Assembly (NCBI GenBank): GCA_016287555.1
Contig: JAEFAK010000125.1
Coordinates: 1 to 5,688 of the forward strand
Source of the DNA: Oscillospiraceae bacterium
GTDB taxonomy: Bacteria; Bacillota; Clostridia; Oscillospirales; Oscillospiraceae
Length of the DNA stretch: 5,688 nt
Reading direction: 5' to 3'
Positions within the stretch are counted from its first letter, which is position 1; each line of letters starts with the position of its first letter. Of the stretch, positions 5,511 to 5,688 are shown in pieces. The translations under genes were made by a program, and so were the position numbers. The notes under the pieces were generated by a model. It was given only the letters and a program-made list of their open reading frames with translations, was not told the DNA's origin and made no database searches.

Positions 5511-5541
5511 GGATCTCCCGTCTCTCGTCCCGCGCCATACG

Positions 5542-5564
5542 CGCCGCCCGTCAGTCCGGCGGCG
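5542..5564. repeat. Hairpin within the 3' intergenic region
   Basis: The arms CGCCGCC (5542-5548) and GGCGGCG (5558-5564) pair around a 9-base loop. It sits between the first hairpin and the composite repeat. The GC-rich setting makes some chance pairing likely, so its role is uncertain. Confidence 0.4.
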
Positions 5565-5567
5565 TTG

Positions 5568-5633
5568 CCCCTCATCCGTCATCCGCCCTGCGTTGAACGG
5601 CGGATGACACCTTCCCCCGAGGGGGGAAGGCTT
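5568..5633. repeat. Composite two-hairpin intergenic repeat
   Basis: The element starts with CCCCTCATCCGTC and has two adjacent perfect hairpins: arms 5578-5587 and 5599-5608 (GTCATCCGCC with GGCGGATGAC, 11-base loop), then 5610-5618 and 5622-5630 (CCTTCCCCC with GGGGGAAGG, loop GAG), followed by CTTT. The order CTCATCCGTC, variable stem, GGATGACACCTTCCCC, GGGGAAGG is a layout I recognise from memory as a widely scattered intergenic repeat in Oscillospirales-type genomes. Whether it is mobile, or works as a terminator or mRNA end, cannot be told here. The whole gene-free stretch 5462-5656 contains only these hairpins and no clear promoter. Confidence 0.65.
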
Positions 5634-5656
5634 TATGCTGAAGGAAGGTCGCTGCC

Positions 5657-5688
5657 ATGTGGTGGAAAAAGAATAAATGGAAGTTCAT
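5657..5688 (+). CDS. Start of an unidentified gene (3' partial)
   Basis: An ATG at 5657 follows AAGGAAGG (5641-5648) by 8 bases and opens a frame with no stop up to the window edge. Only ten full codons are visible, reading MWWKKNKWKF. The lysine- and tryptophan-rich start would suit the cytoplasmic end before a first membrane segment, as in many small membrane proteins, but nothing downstream can be seen. I cannot name a family. The ribosome binding site and gene-like position after an intergenic repeat are the only support. Confidence 0.5.
   Translation, partial: MWWKKNKWKF

Overview
The window looks like part of a GC-rich chromosome from an anaerobic, gut-type Firmicute, most likely a Clostridia member of the Oscillospirales or a nearby group. 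This rests on several signs: codons ending strongly in C or G, AT-rich vegetative promoters and strong AGGAGG-type ribosome binding sites, a DUF1836 regulator-like protein, a DegV-family protein, S-layer homology (SLH) domains, and an intergenic hairpin repeat of a kind I remember as common in such genomes. The taxonomic guess is an inference. I see no phage, transposase, CRISPR, tRNA or rRNA.

Layout. (1) Positions 2-1036 (+) are the 3' three quarters of a TrpB2-type tryptophan synthase beta chain, cut by the window edge. (2) A strong bidirectional terminator follows at 1048-1083, between convergent genes. (3) Positions 1103-1717 (-) encode a DUF1836 protein. A longer in-frame start at 1798 exists, but a near-consensus promoter and ribosome binding site inside that extension place the real start at 1717. 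(4) Positions 1718-1985 are a control region with one minus-strand promoter, two candidate plus-strand promoters and three dyads, one of them an operator-like palindrome over the upstream plus promoter. (5) plsC (1986-2708) and a DegV/FakB-like gene (2757-3623) form a probable two-gene unit. They are separated by a 48-base gap that can fold and hide the second gene's ribosome binding site, and the unit ends in a strong terminator at 3676-3719. (6) An extended -10 promoter precedes 3824-5461, which encodes a secreted protein with an alpha/alpha-toroid (prenyltransferase/terpene-cyclase-like) body and C-terminal SLH domains. (7) Positions 5462-5656 hold no gene but four hairpins, the last two forming a composite dispersed-repeat-like element. 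(8) A new reading frame appears to start at 5657 and leaves the window.

How the genes may work together. PlsC and the DegV protein share a lipid theme. FakB-type DegV proteins carry fatty acids to the kinase FakA for entry into phospholipid synthesis, and PlsC adds the second acyl chain to make phosphatidic acid. The SLH protein is an independent unit acting at the cell surface. TrpB2 and the DUF1836 protein have no visible partner here.

I do not see an unmistakable new system. The points most worth checking are the operator-rich region at 1718-1985, the hairpin over the DegV gene's ribosome binding site, and the non-enzymatic-looking toroid-SLH surface protein.
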